This document shows, in pieces, positions 1 through 8,810 of a stretch of 64,000 nt of DNA. Made by a program: the position numbers and the translations under genes. This stretch comes from an uncultured Granulosicoccaceae bacterium. Its GTDB lineage: Bacteria > Pseudomonadota > Gammaproteobacteria > Granulosicoccales > Granulosicoccaceae. The DNA lies in contig CALFCF010000004.1 in the NCBI GenBank assembly GCA_937951345.1, forward strand, positions 1-64,000. Direction: 5' to 3'. The notes below the pieces were generated by a model. The model was not told the origin of the DNA. It saw only the letters and a program-made list of their open reading frames with translations, and searched no databases. How positions within the stretch are numbered: the first letter of the stretch is position 1; each line of letters starts with the position of its first letter.

Positions 1-96
1 CAAAGATACCAGGTATACGTGCTGTTGAAAGAAGATTTGGCCCAAAGTGCCATAGCAGAGGCAGTAGGTGTCCATAAATTGGCTTGTTTATCTTGA
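1..96 (+). pseudogene. IS30-family transposase remnant (N-terminal helix-turn-helix, cut by window edge)
   Basis: The first frame reads from the window edge to a stop at 94-96. It matches the usual N-terminal part of IS30 transposases: Arg-Tyr-Gln, then Leu-Leu-Lys, then a helix ending in Ile-Ala-Glu-Ala-Val-Gly-Val-His-Lys. In intact members this is followed by Ser-Thr-Ile-Ser-Arg-Glu-Leu; here the similarity stops after His-Lys and the frame closes five codons later. No DDE catalytic part follows. It is therefore a truncated relic; its 5' end lies outside the window. The family call rests on motif memory only. Confidence 0.6.
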
Positions 97-210
97 TCTG
101 ATTCACATTTAGTTTTGATAGTTTTTCAGCATACCTGATGAGTACCGTCAAAGGTATTAAAGAGCCACGACTCTTTTACTCATTCATGACTATAGCCAGC
201 TTGTTTATCT
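82..210. repeat. 12-bp direct repeat (82-93 and 199-210) behind the IS30 relic
   Basis: The word GCTTGTTTATCT occurs at 82-93, where the transposase similarity ends, and again at 199-210, just before the next gene. The 105 bases between hold no gene I can see. The pair could be a scar of an insertion or deletion event, or chance in AT-rich sequence. Confidence 0.4.
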
Positions 211-213
211 AGC

Positions 214-762
214 GTGTCAAACAAAGCAACCACATTCGAAACTATTTCCGACGTTCCAATCGTAATTCACCACAGTCTGAAAGGAGCTGTCTTTTTCAGC
301 GTACTGGTGATTAGCATTGCTACTGCCATCATTGCCATGGCGCTTTACTTGAAAAGTCAGGGTGTCTATGGCTCCGTTCCAATTCCATTTATTGTCATAA
401 CCACTGTCATTTTTATCGCCTTACTCCATGTTGTAAAATGTTTGCTTCTGGACGCAGGTAAAGTTGCGATAAGCATTGCGCGCGACGGTGTAAAGTTCAA
501 TCGTTATGACTTGATAACCTGGGCAGATATAGAAGACGTCTATATCGTAGAGGATTCTGATGGCCCTGCGCACTTATGGCTCAGCGTAAAGGAAGGTGTT
601 ACGTTTTTACCAGAAGAACCGCGCCCTCTGGTGTGGCTAGCAAAAAAGACTGGATTACATCAAAACATTGATATAACCGGCTACGGCGAACTATCAATGA
701 AGGATAACGAAATTCGCAGGTTACTGGAGCAAGGCATCCAGCAATTTGGAAGATCGCACTAA
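214..762 (+). CDS. Small membrane protein, possibly STM3941-like
   Basis: The protein has 182 residues with two hydrophobic segments (about 24-46 and 57-77) followed by a soluble C-terminal part. That part contains a Trp-Ala-Asp-Ile-Glu-Asp-Val-Tyr-Ile stretch and a late 'leucine-serine, then EI..LLE' pattern, resembling the bPH-like layout of STM3941-type proteins. This family link is a weak inference and the function is unknown. The start is GTG at 214 with no clear Shine-Dalgarno sequence; no better in-frame start is available ahead of the first membrane segment. It lies between a transposon relic and an SDR gene on the same strand, so it may be accessory. Confidence 0.7.
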   Translation: MSNKATTFETISDVPIVIHHSLKGAVFFSVLVISIATAIIAMALYLKSQGVYGSVPIPFIVITTVIFIALLHVVKCLLLDAGKVAISIARDGVKFNRYDLITWADIEDVYIVEDSDGPAHLWLSVKEGVTFLPEEPRPLVWLAKKTGLHQNIDITGYGELSMKDNEIRRLLEQGIQQFGRSH

Positions 763-813
763 TTTTTAGTGGGGACGCAACTTTCCCTTTTACAATAGAC
801 TTAGGCCTTTAGT

Positions 814-1683
814 ATGAAAATACTTGTTTTAGGGGGAACTGGTTCTATTGGATCGGCTGTCGCAAGCCAGCTTAAAAAACACTCACATCATGTAATAGCA
901 CTTTCACGTTCCGCTCAGTCAAGAATTGAACTTGAGCGCATGGGAGTGGAAACAGTGCATGGTGATATAACCACTCCATCAAAATGGGTAGATGTCGTCG
1001 ATACTGTCGATGGTGTTATTCATGCCGCTGCAGTATGGGGCGATGAAATGGGGCATATTGACGAGCATCTGGTGGATGTGCTGCTCGATCGCCTGCAATC
1101 GGGTCCGCAGTTAAAATCGTTTGTGTACACAGGTGGATGTTGGCTCTATGGTGATACCGGCGATCAGGTAGCCACTGAGAAATCAATATACAACTCTCTT
1201 TCCAGTTTCTCCTGGAGCATTCCCATAATTGAAAAAGTACTTACAACGAAAAACGTCAAAGGCATGGTAATTCACCCTGCCATGGTTTATGACCGGAATG
1301 GTGGTGTCTTTGATCACATATTTGAAGATGCAAAAAACCTGGGAGTCGTGCGCGTTATCGAAAGCGAAACAATCAAATGGCCATTAATCCACCGGGAAGA
1401 TCTGGCTCAGTTGTACACCTTGTTGATAGAGAATGGCAAAAGCGGTGATGTCTACAATGCGGCAACCAATCACGGAGTTGCGATTGGAGAAATCACTCGA
1501 GTGATTGCGAAACGTCTCGGTATACAGTCCGATCCCGTTATTGTGGATACGAAAACAGCTATCAGGGAAATTGGTAGCTGGGCAGAAGGCTACTCAATTG
1601 ACCAACAAATGAGTGGAGAGAAGGCAAGAGAGCAGTTGCGATGGCAGCCAAAATATGAAGATGTTTTCACTGTGATATCTTAA
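814..1683 (+). CDS. NAD(P)-dependent epimerase/dehydratase-like protein (atypical SDR)
   Basis: A Rossmann-fold protein of 289 residues. The nucleotide-binding motif GGTGSIG is at residues 7-13 directly after the first beta strand, followed by an acidic 'VHGDITTP' strand end. A Trp-Leu-Tyr-Gly motif and 'HPAMVYDRNGG' are typical of extended SDR proteins. The canonical Tyr-x-x-x-Lys is not visible where expected: the Lys is preceded by Pro-Ile-Ile-Glu. It is therefore an atypical SDR and may not use the usual Tyr-based chemistry. The substrate is unknown. It starts with ATG 51 bases after the preceding gene, in the same direction. Confidence 0.85.
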   Translation: MKILVLGGTGSIGSAVASQLKKHSHHVIALSRSAQSRIELERMGVETVHGDITTPSKWVDVVDTVDGVIHAAAVWGDEMGHIDEHLVDVLLDRLQSGPQLKSFVYTGGCWLYGDTGDQVATEKSIYNSLSSFSWSIPIIEKVLTTKNVKGMVIHPAMVYDRNGGVFDHIFEDAKNLGVVRVIESETIKWPLIHREDLAQLYTLLIENGKSGDVYNAATNHGVAIGEITRVIAKRLGIQSDPVIVDTKTAIREIGSWAEGYSIDQQMSGEKAREQLRWQPKYEDVFTVIS

Positions 1684-1794
1684 AGCTAAGACTTGCAATG
1701 TAGTTGCGCGTGTCTCGTTAAGTGTACGGCGACGAACACCCGGTGCAATACAATTAGCTTATATATTTGTATTTAACAGCGCTCAATCAACACC

Positions 1795-2598
1795 TTAACT
1801 CCAGAAAGCAGACCCTAATTTTTCACGATCTTTTCCGGATACAACAACATCTGCATTATTTTTTTCCAGCTTGTCTATTGATCGCAGTAACCGCGACAAC
1901 ATACTCTGATGCAAACCGTTGTTACGCTCACTACTGCCGGATAATTTCCGGCCACGATCAAAATCGATCAGAAAGAGTTTCCTTTTTTTATCGAACAGAA
2001 TATTTGAAACATTAAGGTCTGCGTGATAAATATTGGCCCGCCTGAAACGCGCAAGTTCGCTGCCAATATATTCCCAGTCTGGCTGCATTATGGTGTTGCT
2101 GTTCGCTGATGCGGTCAGCAGGTTATTCAAGCCCTGAGATTCGGGTATTTCCTCGGTCAACAGCCAGGCTCGATGCAACAAACCGAACGCGTCATTTACA
2201 TCATTGCAGTTGCGTTCGACTTTGCAACCGATGGGACGCGGTACCGGTAGTTGTGATGCATAAAGTTCTGCAAGCAAGCGAACTTCGCGCACGGCACGGG
2301 TGCGCTCATAGCCTGTCCATACATATCTTTCCTTGCTGAGATGCCGGACTAACCCACCCCGCCGATACTGCTTTCGTATCAGCCTGAGTCCGTCGCATTC
2401 AACGACATGCACAGGAGCACGCCCTGCGGTTATTGTCTGCGGTTGCGAGAGAGTGCTGTTGGACGAAGTTTCCGTGGCTGGATTAGCGTAGAGCGATGCA
2501 CTAAACACCGGATTGTCGCGGTCGCTCCATTGCACATGCAGGTACCGTCCATTGTCAGCGGCGTGCTTGGAGAAGCTTGCAGTAAAGGCTGTTGTCAC
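1795..2598 (-). CDS. kdkA: 3-deoxy-D-manno-octulosonic acid (Kdo) kinase
   Basis: This 267-residue protein has the hallmarks of the Kdo kinase family, which phosphorylates the Kdo residue of the lipopolysaccharide inner core on the cytoplasmic side. The glycine-rich segment GGLVRHLSK (81-89) acts in nucleotide binding. The eukaryotic-like catalytic motif YHADLN (191-196) and the metal-binding IDFDRG (211-216) follow. The first 60 or so residues are long and Ser/Thr-rich compared with the roughly 240 residues usual in the family. It is convergent with the SDR gene, with about 110 bases between. The presence of this gene implies an LPS-bearing cell. Confidence 0.9.
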   Translation of the reverse strand: MTTAFTASFSKHAADNGRYLHVQWSDRDNPVFSASLYANPATETSSNSTLSQPQTITAGRAPVHVVECDGLRLIRKQYRRGGLVRHLSKERYVWTGYERTRAVREVRLLAELYASQLPVPRPIGCKVERNCNDVNDAFGLLHRAWLLTEEIPESQGLNNLLTASANSNTIMQPDWEYIGSELARFRRANIYHADLNVSNILFDKKRKLFLIDFDRGRKLSGSSERNNGLHQSMLSRLLRSIDKLEKNNADVVVSGKDREKLGSAFWS

Positions 2599-2710
2599 TG
2601 GTCAATGTGACAGAACGTAGAGAAACAATACGTCAGTGGATCGATCACCCACCGTTTATTCACAAAATGCAGTCACAAGACAAGGCCATTAGATAAAGGT
2701 AAAAAGCTAC

Positions 2711-2920
2711 CTAGGCTTTCGCTCCATCTTGCAGACGATACACGGTACCGCAATACGGGCAACTGGCCTCACCGCTTTCTTCTACCGGAATAAATACACG
2801 TGGATGTGAGTTCCACAATGCGGCTGCTTCCATCGGACAATGAACCGGCAAGTCATCGGTTGTCACTTCTACAGCATCTGTTTTTTTTGATTGGGTGTCA
2901 GAAGCACTCGATTGATTCAT
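2711..2920 (-). CDS. CHCC zinc-finger domain protein
   Basis: A small protein of 69 residues with Cys28, His39, Cys54 and Cys57, in the spacing of the zf-CHCC family ('HCPM...W..HPRV.IP...G...CPYCGT.Y'). That family is related to the NDUFS6-type zinc domain; in gammaproteobacteria it is commonly a stand-alone protein next to ilvE, with undefined function. The frame could run back to a TTG at 2977 that overlaps the ilvE stop. The ATG at 2920 was chosen because it is preceded by a TTGAG-like ribosome site and gives the normal family length. It is likely cotranscribed with ilvE. Confidence 0.85.
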   Translation of the reverse strand: MNQSSASDTQSKKTDAVEVTTDDLPVHCPMEAAALWNSHPRVFIPVEESGEASCPYCGTVYRLQDGAKA

Positions 2921-2973
2921 GGTATTACTCAAGGTTGTATTGGCTTTGGCTGTGAAGTATATGTAGCCCGGGA

Positions 2974-3894
2974 TCAAACCGCGGTCAGCCAGTCTGCGTG
3001 CTTATTGTTTCGCCCGGCAACCGTTTCAAAATACAGATTTTGCAGTTTTTCAGTTATCGGGCCGCGTTTGCCATCACCAATCGGTCGATTGTCCAGCTCA
3101 CGAATCGGTGTAACTTCGGCAGCAGTACCGCTGAAAAAAGCTTCATCGCAAATATACACTTCATCCCGTGTGATGCGCCGTTCACGCAATTCGTAACCAA
3201 GATCACTAGCCAGCGACATGATCGTGCGGCGGGTAATACCTTCCAGTGCTGAGGTCAGATCAGGTGTGTAGATTACGCCGTTACGTATGATGAAAAAGTT
3301 CTCGCCGCTGCCTTCAGCTACGTAACCTTCGTTGTCCAGCAGCAACGCTTCATCATAACCATCTGTCAGCGCTTCACGCAGCGCCAGCATGGAATTAATG
3401 TACTGACCATTGGCTTTGGCTTTACACATGGAAATATTGACATGGTGGCGCGTAAACGACGAGGTTTTGATACGAATGCCGCGTTCAAGATTTTCAGCAC
3501 CCAGATACGCACCCCATTCCCACGCAGATATGGAAAGGTGCACACTGAGCCCGTCAGCACGTAAACCCATGCCTTCAGAACCCAGAAACGCCATCGGGCG
3601 CAAGTAGGCTGATTTAAGATTATTGGCCCGCAAGACTTCCAGCTGTGCCTGGTTAACCGTGTCTTCATCCCACGGCATTTCCATACCCATAATTTTTGCC
3701 GAATCAAACAGGCGTCGCGTGTGATCCTGCATTCGGAACACAGCCGAACCGTCACCGGTTTCATAGGCCCGCACACCTTCAAAAACGCCCATGCCGTAGT
3801 GTAACGTGTGTGTCAGCACATGGACTTTGGCCTCGCGCCACGGCACCAACTCACCGTCCATCCAGATAAATCCGTCTCGATCAGCAAAACTCAT
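2974..3894 (-). CDS. ilvE: Branched-chain amino acid aminotransferase
   Basis: A class IV PLP-dependent aminotransferase of 306 residues, the normal size for IlvE. It catalyses the last step of valine, leucine and isoleucine synthesis (and first step of breakdown) with glutamate as amino donor. 'GMGVFEGVRAYET' near residue 35-46 and the Schiff-base Lys160 in 'AKANGQYINS' are visible, as is the 'GYVAEGSGENFF' cofactor-phosphate segment. The start ATG is upstream of the 'WMDG.LVPW' beginning typical of the family. The downstream zinc-finger gene follows closely on the same strand. Confidence 0.95.
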   Translation of the reverse strand: MSFADRDGFIWMDGELVPWREAKVHVLTHTLHYGMGVFEGVRAYETGDGSAVFRMQDHTRRLFDSAKIMGMEMPWDEDTVNQAQLEVLRANNLKSAYLRPMAFLGSEGMGLRADGLSVHLSISAWEWGAYLGAENLERGIRIKTSSFTRHHVNISMCKAKANGQYINSMLALREALTDGYDEALLLDNEGYVAEGSGENFFIIRNGVIYTPDLTSALEGITRRTIMSLASDLGYELRERRITRDEVYICDEAFFSGTAAEVTPIRELDNRPIGDGKRGPITEKLQNLYFETVAGRNNKHADWLTAV

Positions 3895-4238
3895 AGTCTG
3901 TTTCAGTACTCGCTCGTCTTTATTGTTTCATTGTCATATTAGCAGTAATTCCGGTTGCAATCTGCACGCAGTTTTATCGTGCTTTCTGTCGTAGATTTCA
4001 GCGAAATTTTGACCGAGCTACTAATAATAGTCAGGTAGTAACGATAGCCACAGATCCCCTAGCCTGCTCTATTCATGAAGGGTTCGCCACCAGAGTCTGG
4101 CTACCTAAGCAGGTCGCCAGGCGGAATGTTACCTGTGTCGCGATTACAACCAGCTGCGATTCGTGCGTTCCGTTACTCACCTGTATACTTAAAGGCTGCT
4201 ATTGTTAACCCTGAATCCTATCGCAACCCGCTGCCACT
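3895..4238. other. Divergent intergenic region between ilvE and the ABC ATPase
   Basis: There are 344 bases without a gene. They must hold the promoters for ilvE (minus) and the ABC gene (plus), but I see no confident promoter boxes. The only recognisable item is a 19-base half-palindrome at 4062-4080 that also occurs near fis (see the repeat entry). Confidence 0.5.
4060..4080 (+). repeat. Half copy of the TA-flanked palindromic repeat
   Basis: After a TA at 4060-4061, the 19 bases GCCTGCTCTATTCATGAAG match one arm of the hairpin element at 27505-27549, differing only in the first base. The second arm is not present here; an 'AGCAGG' at about 4108 could be a decayed end. It looks like a truncated member of the same dispersed family. 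Confidence 0.6.
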
Positions 4239-5348
4239 ATGACCTACACCGTGCCGAGATTGAGCTTCGACATGTCGTCGGGCGACTCTGCGAAGGACAG
4301 ATTGCTGCAGGTCGAGAATCTGTGCGTTCGCCTCGGCGATACTATGATATTGCACAATATCGAACTGAGCATCGATCGCGGTCAGATTGGCTGCCTGGTC
4401 GGGCCAAGTGGTTGCGGCAAAACCACACTCCTTAGAACCATAGCCGGGTTCGAAACTCCTTGTGAAGGCAGCGTTCACCTGTCGCAGCGACAGGTTGCCA
4501 GTCCCAGTGAATGTGCTTCACCGGAGTCACGGGGTATCGGCATGGTTTTTCAGGATCTTGCCCTGTTCCCGCATATGAGTGTTGCACGCAACATAGGCTT
4601 TGGTCTGGATCGCTTGTCCACCCGTGAAAAAGAGGCGCGTGTTAACGAACTACTCGAACTGGTCGGTATGCAACGTCACGCAGAGAAGCTTCCCCATCAA
4701 CTCTCAGGTGGCCAGCAACAACGCGTAGCGCTTATCCGCACAATGGCACCCAGACCTGATTTGATCATGCTGGATGAACCATTCTCAAGCCAGGATACCG
4801 AGCTCCGTGTCAAACTGGCTCACGAAGTTCGTGATTTACTTAAACGTGACAATACAACCGCCATACTGGTAACACACGATCAGAACGAAGCCTTCGCCAT
4901 TGCTGATCAAATCGGTGTTATGTCTGATGGCCGGTTAAATCAATGGGACTCAGCGTACGATCTATACCATCAGCCGGCTGACCGATTTGTTGCAGACTTT
5001 ATCGGTGAGGGTGTTTTCATTTGCGGAAACACGGTCGGTAACCAGACCGTGCAGACCGAACTCGGCATTATTGAGGGTGAGCTTTCCCGGCAGTTCGACA
5101 CAGGCACACAAATAGAGCTACTGGTAAGACCGGACGATATCGTTCATGACGAAAACAGTCCGAATCGCGGGATTGTAGTGGCAAAAGATTTCCGTGGTGC
5201 CAATCATCTGTACACGCTTAGTATGCCGACGCGCACGCGGGTACTTTGTCTGGTGCCGAGCCACCACAATCACAACATCGGTGACAGTATCGGTGTCAAA
5301 CTACGTATGGATCATTTGGTATTGTTCGAGGACACAGCACGGCAGTAG
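4239..5348 (+). CDS. ABC transporter ATP-binding protein (FbpC/PotA-like), orphan
   Basis: An importer-type ATPase of 369 residues. Walker A GPSGCGKT is at 55-62, Q-loop 'VFQDLALFPHM' near 104-113, signature LSGGQ at 155-159, Walker B LIMLDE at 175-180 and the switch His at 213. The C-terminal 130 residues look like a TOBE-type domain, as in iron(III), polyamine or sugar importers (CUT1/FbpC class). The substrate cannot be told. No permease or binding-protein gene is next to it, so it must work with subunits encoded elsewhere. An ATG 33 bases further in (4272) is an alternative start. It is convergent with the TPR gene. Confidence 0.88.
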   Translation: MTYTVPRLSFDMSSGDSAKDRLLQVENLCVRLGDTMILHNIELSIDRGQIGCLVGPSGCGKTTLLRTIAGFETPCEGSVHLSQRQVASPSECASPESRGIGMVFQDLALFPHMSVARNIGFGLDRLSTREKEARVNELLELVGMQRHAEKLPHQLSGGQQQRVALIRTMAPRPDLIMLDEPFSSQDTELRVKLAHEVRDLLKRDNTTAILVTHDQNEAFAIADQIGVMSDGRLNQWDSAYDLYHQPADRFVADFIGEGVFICGNTVGNQTVQTELGIIEGELSRQFDTGTQIELLVRPDDIVHDENSPNRGIVVAKDFRGANHLYTLSMPTRTRVLCLVPSHHNHNIGDSIGVKLRMDHLVLFEDTARQ

Positions 5349-5386
5349 TACGACCAACACCTGCTCGAACAAAAAAGTCTGTTCTG

Positions 5387-5722
5387 TTAAGTCTCGGTCT
5401 TTAACTTAGCCAGACGCTTCATAAACACGTTAATTTCCTTTTCACTCTGCTTGTCACCATTGTCGGAAGCTGCGGCTAAACCGTTTTCAAACGCGGTTGT
5501 TGCCTCGTGCAATCGACCTGCATCCATGTAAGCACGTCCCAGTATTTTGTAGGCTGCAGAATAGTCAGTCTTTTGCAGTACCGCTTGTTCGAGGTGTTCA
5601 ATAGATTGCTCAAGGTTACCGGACTTCCAGTAGGTCGTACCGAGTGTCAATCTCAGCATCGGACTATCGTTACCCTGCGCCAGCATGGCTTCAAAACGAC
5701 TTATGATCGGATCATCACTCAC
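5387..5722 (-). CDS. Small TPR-repeat protein
   Basis: A protein of 111 residues made of about two and a half tetratricopeptide repeats: 'LRLTLGTTYWKSGNLEQSIEHLEQAV' followed by 'AAYKILGRAYMDAGRLHEATTAFENGL'. No signal peptide is seen, so it is probably a cytoplasmic adaptor of unknown partner. It begins 5 bases after the trkH stop and is the last gene of the long minus-strand series, so it is probably cotranscribed with trkA-trkH. Confidence 0.85.
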   Translation of the reverse strand: MSDDPIISRFEAMLAQGNDSPMLRLTLGTTYWKSGNLEQSIEHLEQAVLQKTDYSAAYKILGRAYMDAGRLHEATTAFENGLAAASDNGDKQSEKEINVFMKRLAKLKTET

Positions 5723-5727
5723 AGTAT

Positions 5728-7173
5728 CTATTTGTTCCAGAACGCTGGTGTAAAGATAACCAGCAAGGTAAAAATCTCGAGACGGCCAAACACCATTGCC
5801 AGACTCAACACCGCCAGAGGAAAGTCACCAAGCGACGCATAATTGGTTCTGACCTCGCCCAGCCCCGGACCCAGATTGTTCAGGCAGGCAACAACGGCAG
5901 AGAAAGCGGTTTCCTGGTCAAGCCCGGCAGCCATCAGCAAAAGCAGCATAATGGTCAGCACGGCAACGTATGCGGCAAAAAACCCCCACACCACATCAAT
6001 GTGCTGGCCGGTCATGGTGTTACGCCCGACTTTAACAAGAAGCGTTGCATTAGGGTGTAGCAGACGGACAAGCTCACGGTATCCCTGCTTGAACAGCAGT
6101 ACTATTCTGATCACCTTCATACCACCGCCGGTAGAGCCGGCACAGCCACCGACGAAACTCGCGAACAACAAAAGCACCGGCAGAAAACCAGCCCAGGCAG
6201 AGTAGCCTTCAATCGTATATCCGGTAGTTGTACCGATCGATACGACCTGAAACAAACTGTCCTGAAATGAATCTGACAACGAAGAGGTACCCGTCAACCA
6301 TAGATAAACCGCTGACAGCAAGATCAAACACGACAGGAATACAATAAACGTTTTAAACTCAAAGTCCTCGAGGTAGCTGGAAAGACGACGTGAGCGCAGC
6401 GCCAGAAAATGCAGCGCAAAGTTGACCCCCGAAAGCAGCATAAAGAGAACGGCAATTCGCTCAACTGCCCGACTGTCAAAAAAACCGATGCTGGCATCGT
6501 GTGTGGAAAAACCTCCGATAGCCACTGTTGAGAAACTATGACCTATCGCATCGAATGCTGACATACCGGCAACATAGTAAGCAGCAGCGCATGCAAACGT
6601 TAAACTGAGGTAAATAATCCATAAGGCCTTGGCAGTTGAAGCTATTCGAGGTGTCAGCTTTTCTTTAGTTGGTCCGGGAGTTTCTGCGCGGTAAAGCGCC
6701 ATACCACCCATTCCCAGTGTCGGCAGTATCGCGATGGCAAGAACAATAATCCCCATGCCACCGAGCCACTGCACCTGCTGCCGGTAGAAAAGAATTGCGT
6801 GCGGTTGACTGTCGAGATTGGTCAACACGGTCGCACCGGTAGTTGTCAAACCCGACATGGATTCAAAGATTGCCGCAGTAACCGATAGGTCCAACGGTCT
6901 ATACAACAGCAGTGGCAGGCACCCACTGATTCCAAGAACTAACCAGAAAGACACAACCACAACAAAGCTGTCGCGTAATCGAAGCGAGCGTGTTTCGTGA
7001 CGGACCGGCCAAAACAACAGAAATCCGGTTAGCAGGGTCAGTACAAAAGCCGCCAGGAACGGTACGACTGCTCCGTCACCATAGATAAGGCCTATGGCAG
7101 CCGGTACCAGCAGTGTAGTACTGAACAAACTGAGCAGGATACCGAGAATGCGCTGTATAACGCTTAACTGCAT
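5728..7173 (-). CDS. trkH: Trk system potassium uptake protein TrkH
   Basis: The channel-forming subunit of the Trk potassium transporter, 481 residues with about ten membrane segments in the inner membrane. Pore-loop signatures are visible: 'FESMSGLTTTGATV', 'SFSTVAIGGFS', 'VSIGTTTGYT' and 'GGCAGSTGGGMKVIR'. The start codon overlaps the trkA stop as TGATG, indicating translational coupling to its regulatory partner. Length and motifs are normal for the TrkH/TrkG family. Confidence 0.96.
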   Translation of the reverse strand: MQLSVIQRILGILLSLFSTTLLVPAAIGLIYGDGAVVPFLAAFVLTLLTGFLLFWPVRHETRSLRLRDSFVVVVSFWLVLGISGCLPLLLYRPLDLSVTAAIFESMSGLTTTGATVLTNLDSQPHAILFYRQQVQWLGGMGIIVLAIAILPTLGMGGMALYRAETPGPTKEKLTPRIASTAKALWIIYLSLTFACAAAYYVAGMSAFDAIGHSFSTVAIGGFSTHDASIGFFDSRAVERIAVLFMLLSGVNFALHFLALRSRRLSSYLEDFEFKTFIVFLSCLILLSAVYLWLTGTSSLSDSFQDSLFQVVSIGTTTGYTIEGYSAWAGFLPVLLLFASFVGGCAGSTGGGMKVIRIVLLFKQGYRELVRLLHPNATLLVKVGRNTMTGQHIDVVWGFFAAYVAVLTIMLLLLMAAGLDQETAFSAVVACLNNLGPGLGEVRTNYASLGDFPLAVLSLAMVFGRLEIFTLLVIFTPAFWNK

Positions 7174-8597
7174 CAGAATTCCGTGGCGCCAACCTGAAAC
7201 AGGCGACCGACTTTTTCGATCTGATCTTTCTGGACAACCAGAATAACAACATGATCTTCAGCTTCTATAACCAGATCATGATGCGGCATTAAAACCTGCT
7301 CGCCACGAACAACACATCCAATCGTTGCACCCTCCGGCAATTCAAGGGCATCGATTTGTTTGCCCACTACATTCTCACCGTGCGCTATTACCTCTAGCGC
7401 TTCGGCCCGGCCTTTACGCAACGAATGGACAGCGACCACATCAGCACCTCGAATGTGGGTGAGTAACGCACCGATCGTAATCAGCTGCGGTGATATCGCG
7501 ACATCAATTATGTCCCTCTCAACCAGATTTACGTATTCTTTACGGTTTATCAGTGACATGGTTTTATGCGCACCCATGCTTTTTGCCAACATCGCCGATA
7601 AGATATTGGCCTCATCATCATTGGTAAGTGCACAAAAGACATGCATGTCGTGGATATTCTCCTCCGCCAGCATATCGTGGTTTGCAGCATCACCCTGCAG
7701 AACCATCGCTTCGTCCAGATTTGCAGCAAGAAACTCAGCGCGTGCCGGATTACGCTCTATAACTTTTACTTTGTAGGTATGTTCGAGCTTCTTTGCGAGC
7801 GAATAACCAATGTTCCCGCCACCAGCAATCATAACGTGGCTGCACTGCAAATCCTCGTAATGAAAGTGCTCAAGTATCTGCGATGTATGGTGACGGCTGC
7901 TGATAAAAAACACCATATCGTCAGCCTGCATGATGGTTGAACCCTGCGGTATCAACGGTTCATCCTGGCGGTATATGGCAACCACCCTGGCACGCTCAGC
8001 ATCCCCCAACAATCCCGGTAAGGTCGATAGAGGTTTTCCATCCATGCTTGAACCGGGGTCAATTCCGACACCTACCAGACGTACGCGATCGTTAGCAAAG
8101 TCAACCACCTGAAGCGCACCCGGGTGTTCAATGATTTGCTGTACGCGATCAGTAACCAGCAACTCAGGGCTGATAACCACCTGAATGGGCATATTCTTGT
8201 TCAGAAAAAAATCTTTTTCTTTTATGTATTCCTGTGATCGGATTCGCGCGACACGTCCGGAGCCCTTCAGAATGGAATAAACGATTTGCATCGCCACCAT
8301 GTTGGTTTCGTCGGAATCGGTGGCAGCGATGGTGAAGTCGGCCTCATCTGCACCGGCGTTGCGCAGTACATCAGGATAAGAGGCCTGTCCGAGTATGGTA
8401 CGGATATCCATACGGTCGTTGAGCTCGCGTAATATATCCGCATTTTTATCGACGACTGTGACATCGTGATTTTCAGCCGCAAGAATTTCCGCAACAGTTC
8501 CACCCACCTGGCCTGCGCCCAGTATGATGATTTTCTTGCGCTGTTCGTTGAGCTTACGTTTGCGAGGTGCGAGTTTGAGTCTCTCGGCAATATTCAT
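7173..8597 (-). CDS. trkA: Trk system potassium transporter regulatory subunit TrkA
   Basis: The cytoplasmic NAD(H)-binding gating subunit of the Trk system, 474 residues. It has two RCK units: the first begins with 'KIIILGAGQVGGTVAE' (residues 22-37), the second with 'HVMIAGGGNIGYSLAKKLE' near residue 235; each is followed by a TrkA-C domain. Typical TrkA starts directly at the first glycine motif, so this protein has some 20 extra basic residues at its N-terminus (MNIAERLKLAPRKRK). No start codon is present just before the motif, so the extension looks genuine. A 213-base gap separates it from ntrX. Confidence 0.95.
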   Translation of the reverse strand: MNIAERLKLAPRKRKLNEQRKKIIILGAGQVGGTVAEILAAENHDVTVVDKNADILRELNDRMDIRTILGQASYPDVLRNAGADEADFTIAATDSDETNMVAMQIVYSILKGSGRVARIRSQEYIKEKDFFLNKNMPIQVVISPELLVTDRVQQIIEHPGALQVVDFANDRVRLVGVGIDPGSSMDGKPLSTLPGLLGDAERARVVAIYRQDEPLIPQGSTIMQADDMVFFISSRHHTSQILEHFHYEDLQCSHVMIAGGGNIGYSLAKKLEHTYKVKVIERNPARAEFLAANLDEAMVLQGDAANHDMLAEENIHDMHVFCALTNDDEANILSAMLAKSMGAHKTMSLINRKEYVNLVERDIIDVAISPQLITIGALLTHIRGADVVAVHSLRKGRAEALEVIAHGENVVGKQIDALELPEGATIGCVVRGEQVLMPHHDLVIEAEDHVVILVVQKDQIEKVGRLFQVGATEF

Positions 8598-8810
8598 CGG
8601 CTAAACGATAAAAGTGATGCGTGGGTCGCTTGTTGATTCTATTGTGCAAGGAGCGTGTCAGGAGTGTAAACAATAGCAGTATCAGCGATACGATTCAGCG
8701 TGTTCGACGGTAGATTGACAAAATAGTGCATTAAGCCTGGTATACGACCCTCACCGCGTCGCTCCAGCAGACTGCTGGGCGTGTTTGGACAATAGCAATA
8801 TCCGGCGGGG

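Noticed and set aside
760..785. GGGGACGC near 768 as a third copy of the MITE-like repeat
   Set aside because: Only about nine bases match and the terminal repeats are absent.
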